Below are positions 1-64,000 of a DNA stretch of 64,000 nucleotides, one piece after another. The position numbers and the translations under genes are program-made. The notes under the pieces were generated by a model. It worked only from the letters and a program-made list of their open reading frames with translations. It was not told the origin of the DNA and did no database searches. Position 1 is the first letter of the stretch. Every line of letters begins with the position of its first letter. The stretch covers positions 23,691-87,690 of the forward strand of contig KN889677.1 in NCBI GenBank assembly GCA_000934455.1. The letters run 5' to 3'. The stretch comes from Apostichopus parvimensis. Taxonomy: Eukaryota; Echinodermata; Holothuroidea; Aspidochirotida; Stichopodidae.

Positions 1-372
1 ACTGATGTTGTATGGCTTATATGCCTCATATGGTTTGGTATGATGTGCAGTTTGCTCCAGACAAAGATTGTACAGCAGCAGTTGTGTAGGATGTCAGTTT
101 ATCCATCAAAAAACCGATAAATATTAAATTAAAATGGAGGAGAGATGTGGGACAAACCCTAATCAGTAATGATGACTTTGATCCTTAAAAAAAATGATAA
201 AAGATGAAAAAATTGATATAAGTCTTTATCATCATGGATTTTGAACTGGAGACTAATGATGGTGGGGCAGACACTCTAACCAATGTATCCCTTGCCCTCA
301 CCCACAGGCAGAAACTATTATCAGTGTTCCTCCCACCCACCCCCTCAACAACCTTCACCCACTGACACCTAC
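1..372 (-). other. Intron after E75 (incomplete)
   Basis: Begins with donor GTAGGT and runs off the window. I found no dynein C-terminal motif (for example KGWALD or GVY.YGLY.DGA) in any frame, and no other feature. Confidence 0.7.

Positions 373-64000
<63,628 letters not shown>

Overview
The window is metazoan nuclear DNA: AT-rich, with many short exons split by GT-AG introns, and full of microsatellites, minisatellites and small transposons. Almost all of it is one protein-coding gene on the minus strand. The 5' end lies beyond base 64000 and the 3' end beyond base 1. The gene encodes an axonemal outer-arm dynein heavy chain of the DNAH5/DNAH8 type (the Chlamydomonas gamma chain class). I placed 75 exons (E1 to E75, numbered from the window's right edge). 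Their phases all fit, giving one open frame of 4,499 codons. About 20 N-terminal residues and roughly 125 C-terminal residues are outside the window, judging from vertebrate DNAH5 as I remember it. No second gene was found on either strand. The repeat types (tRNA-derived SINE, hAT-type MITE, Penelope-like signature) and the protein suggest a marine deuterostome invertebrate, perhaps an echinoderm. That assignment is an inference.

Layout, reading the gene 5' to 3' (high to low coordinates). 64000-42826: N-terminal tail, including the DHC_N1 region and a variable, charged, serine-rich stretch. 42243-39177: linker. 38542-36051: AAA1, with P-loop and Walker B. 35561-32735: AAA2. 32150-28001: AAA3. 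27048-22951: AAA4. 22132-17298: coiled-coil stalk and microtubule-binding tip. 16434-13515: AAA5. 13141-5560: AAA6 side. 4971-373: C-terminal domain. P-loops are intact in AAA1 to AAA4, so the gene looks functional.

The most unusual signal is a repeated mode of intron growth. At E47, E41 and probably E11, the 3' end of the exon, its splice donor and the start of the intron have been tandemly duplicated into the downstream intron. The E47 array is young, with five copies; the copy attached to the full exon has lost the normal donor by a 10-base deletion. The E41 array is old and decayed. The E11 case has grown into a 52-bp minisatellite of about 15 units. Several other introns carry two-copy tandem duplications of about 120-200 bp.

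One caution: bases 8601-11235 and 11286-13920 are near-identical copies of E62 to E65 that abut a 50-base gap of Ns. This is most likely two haplotypes placed in tandem by the assembler, not a real duplication.
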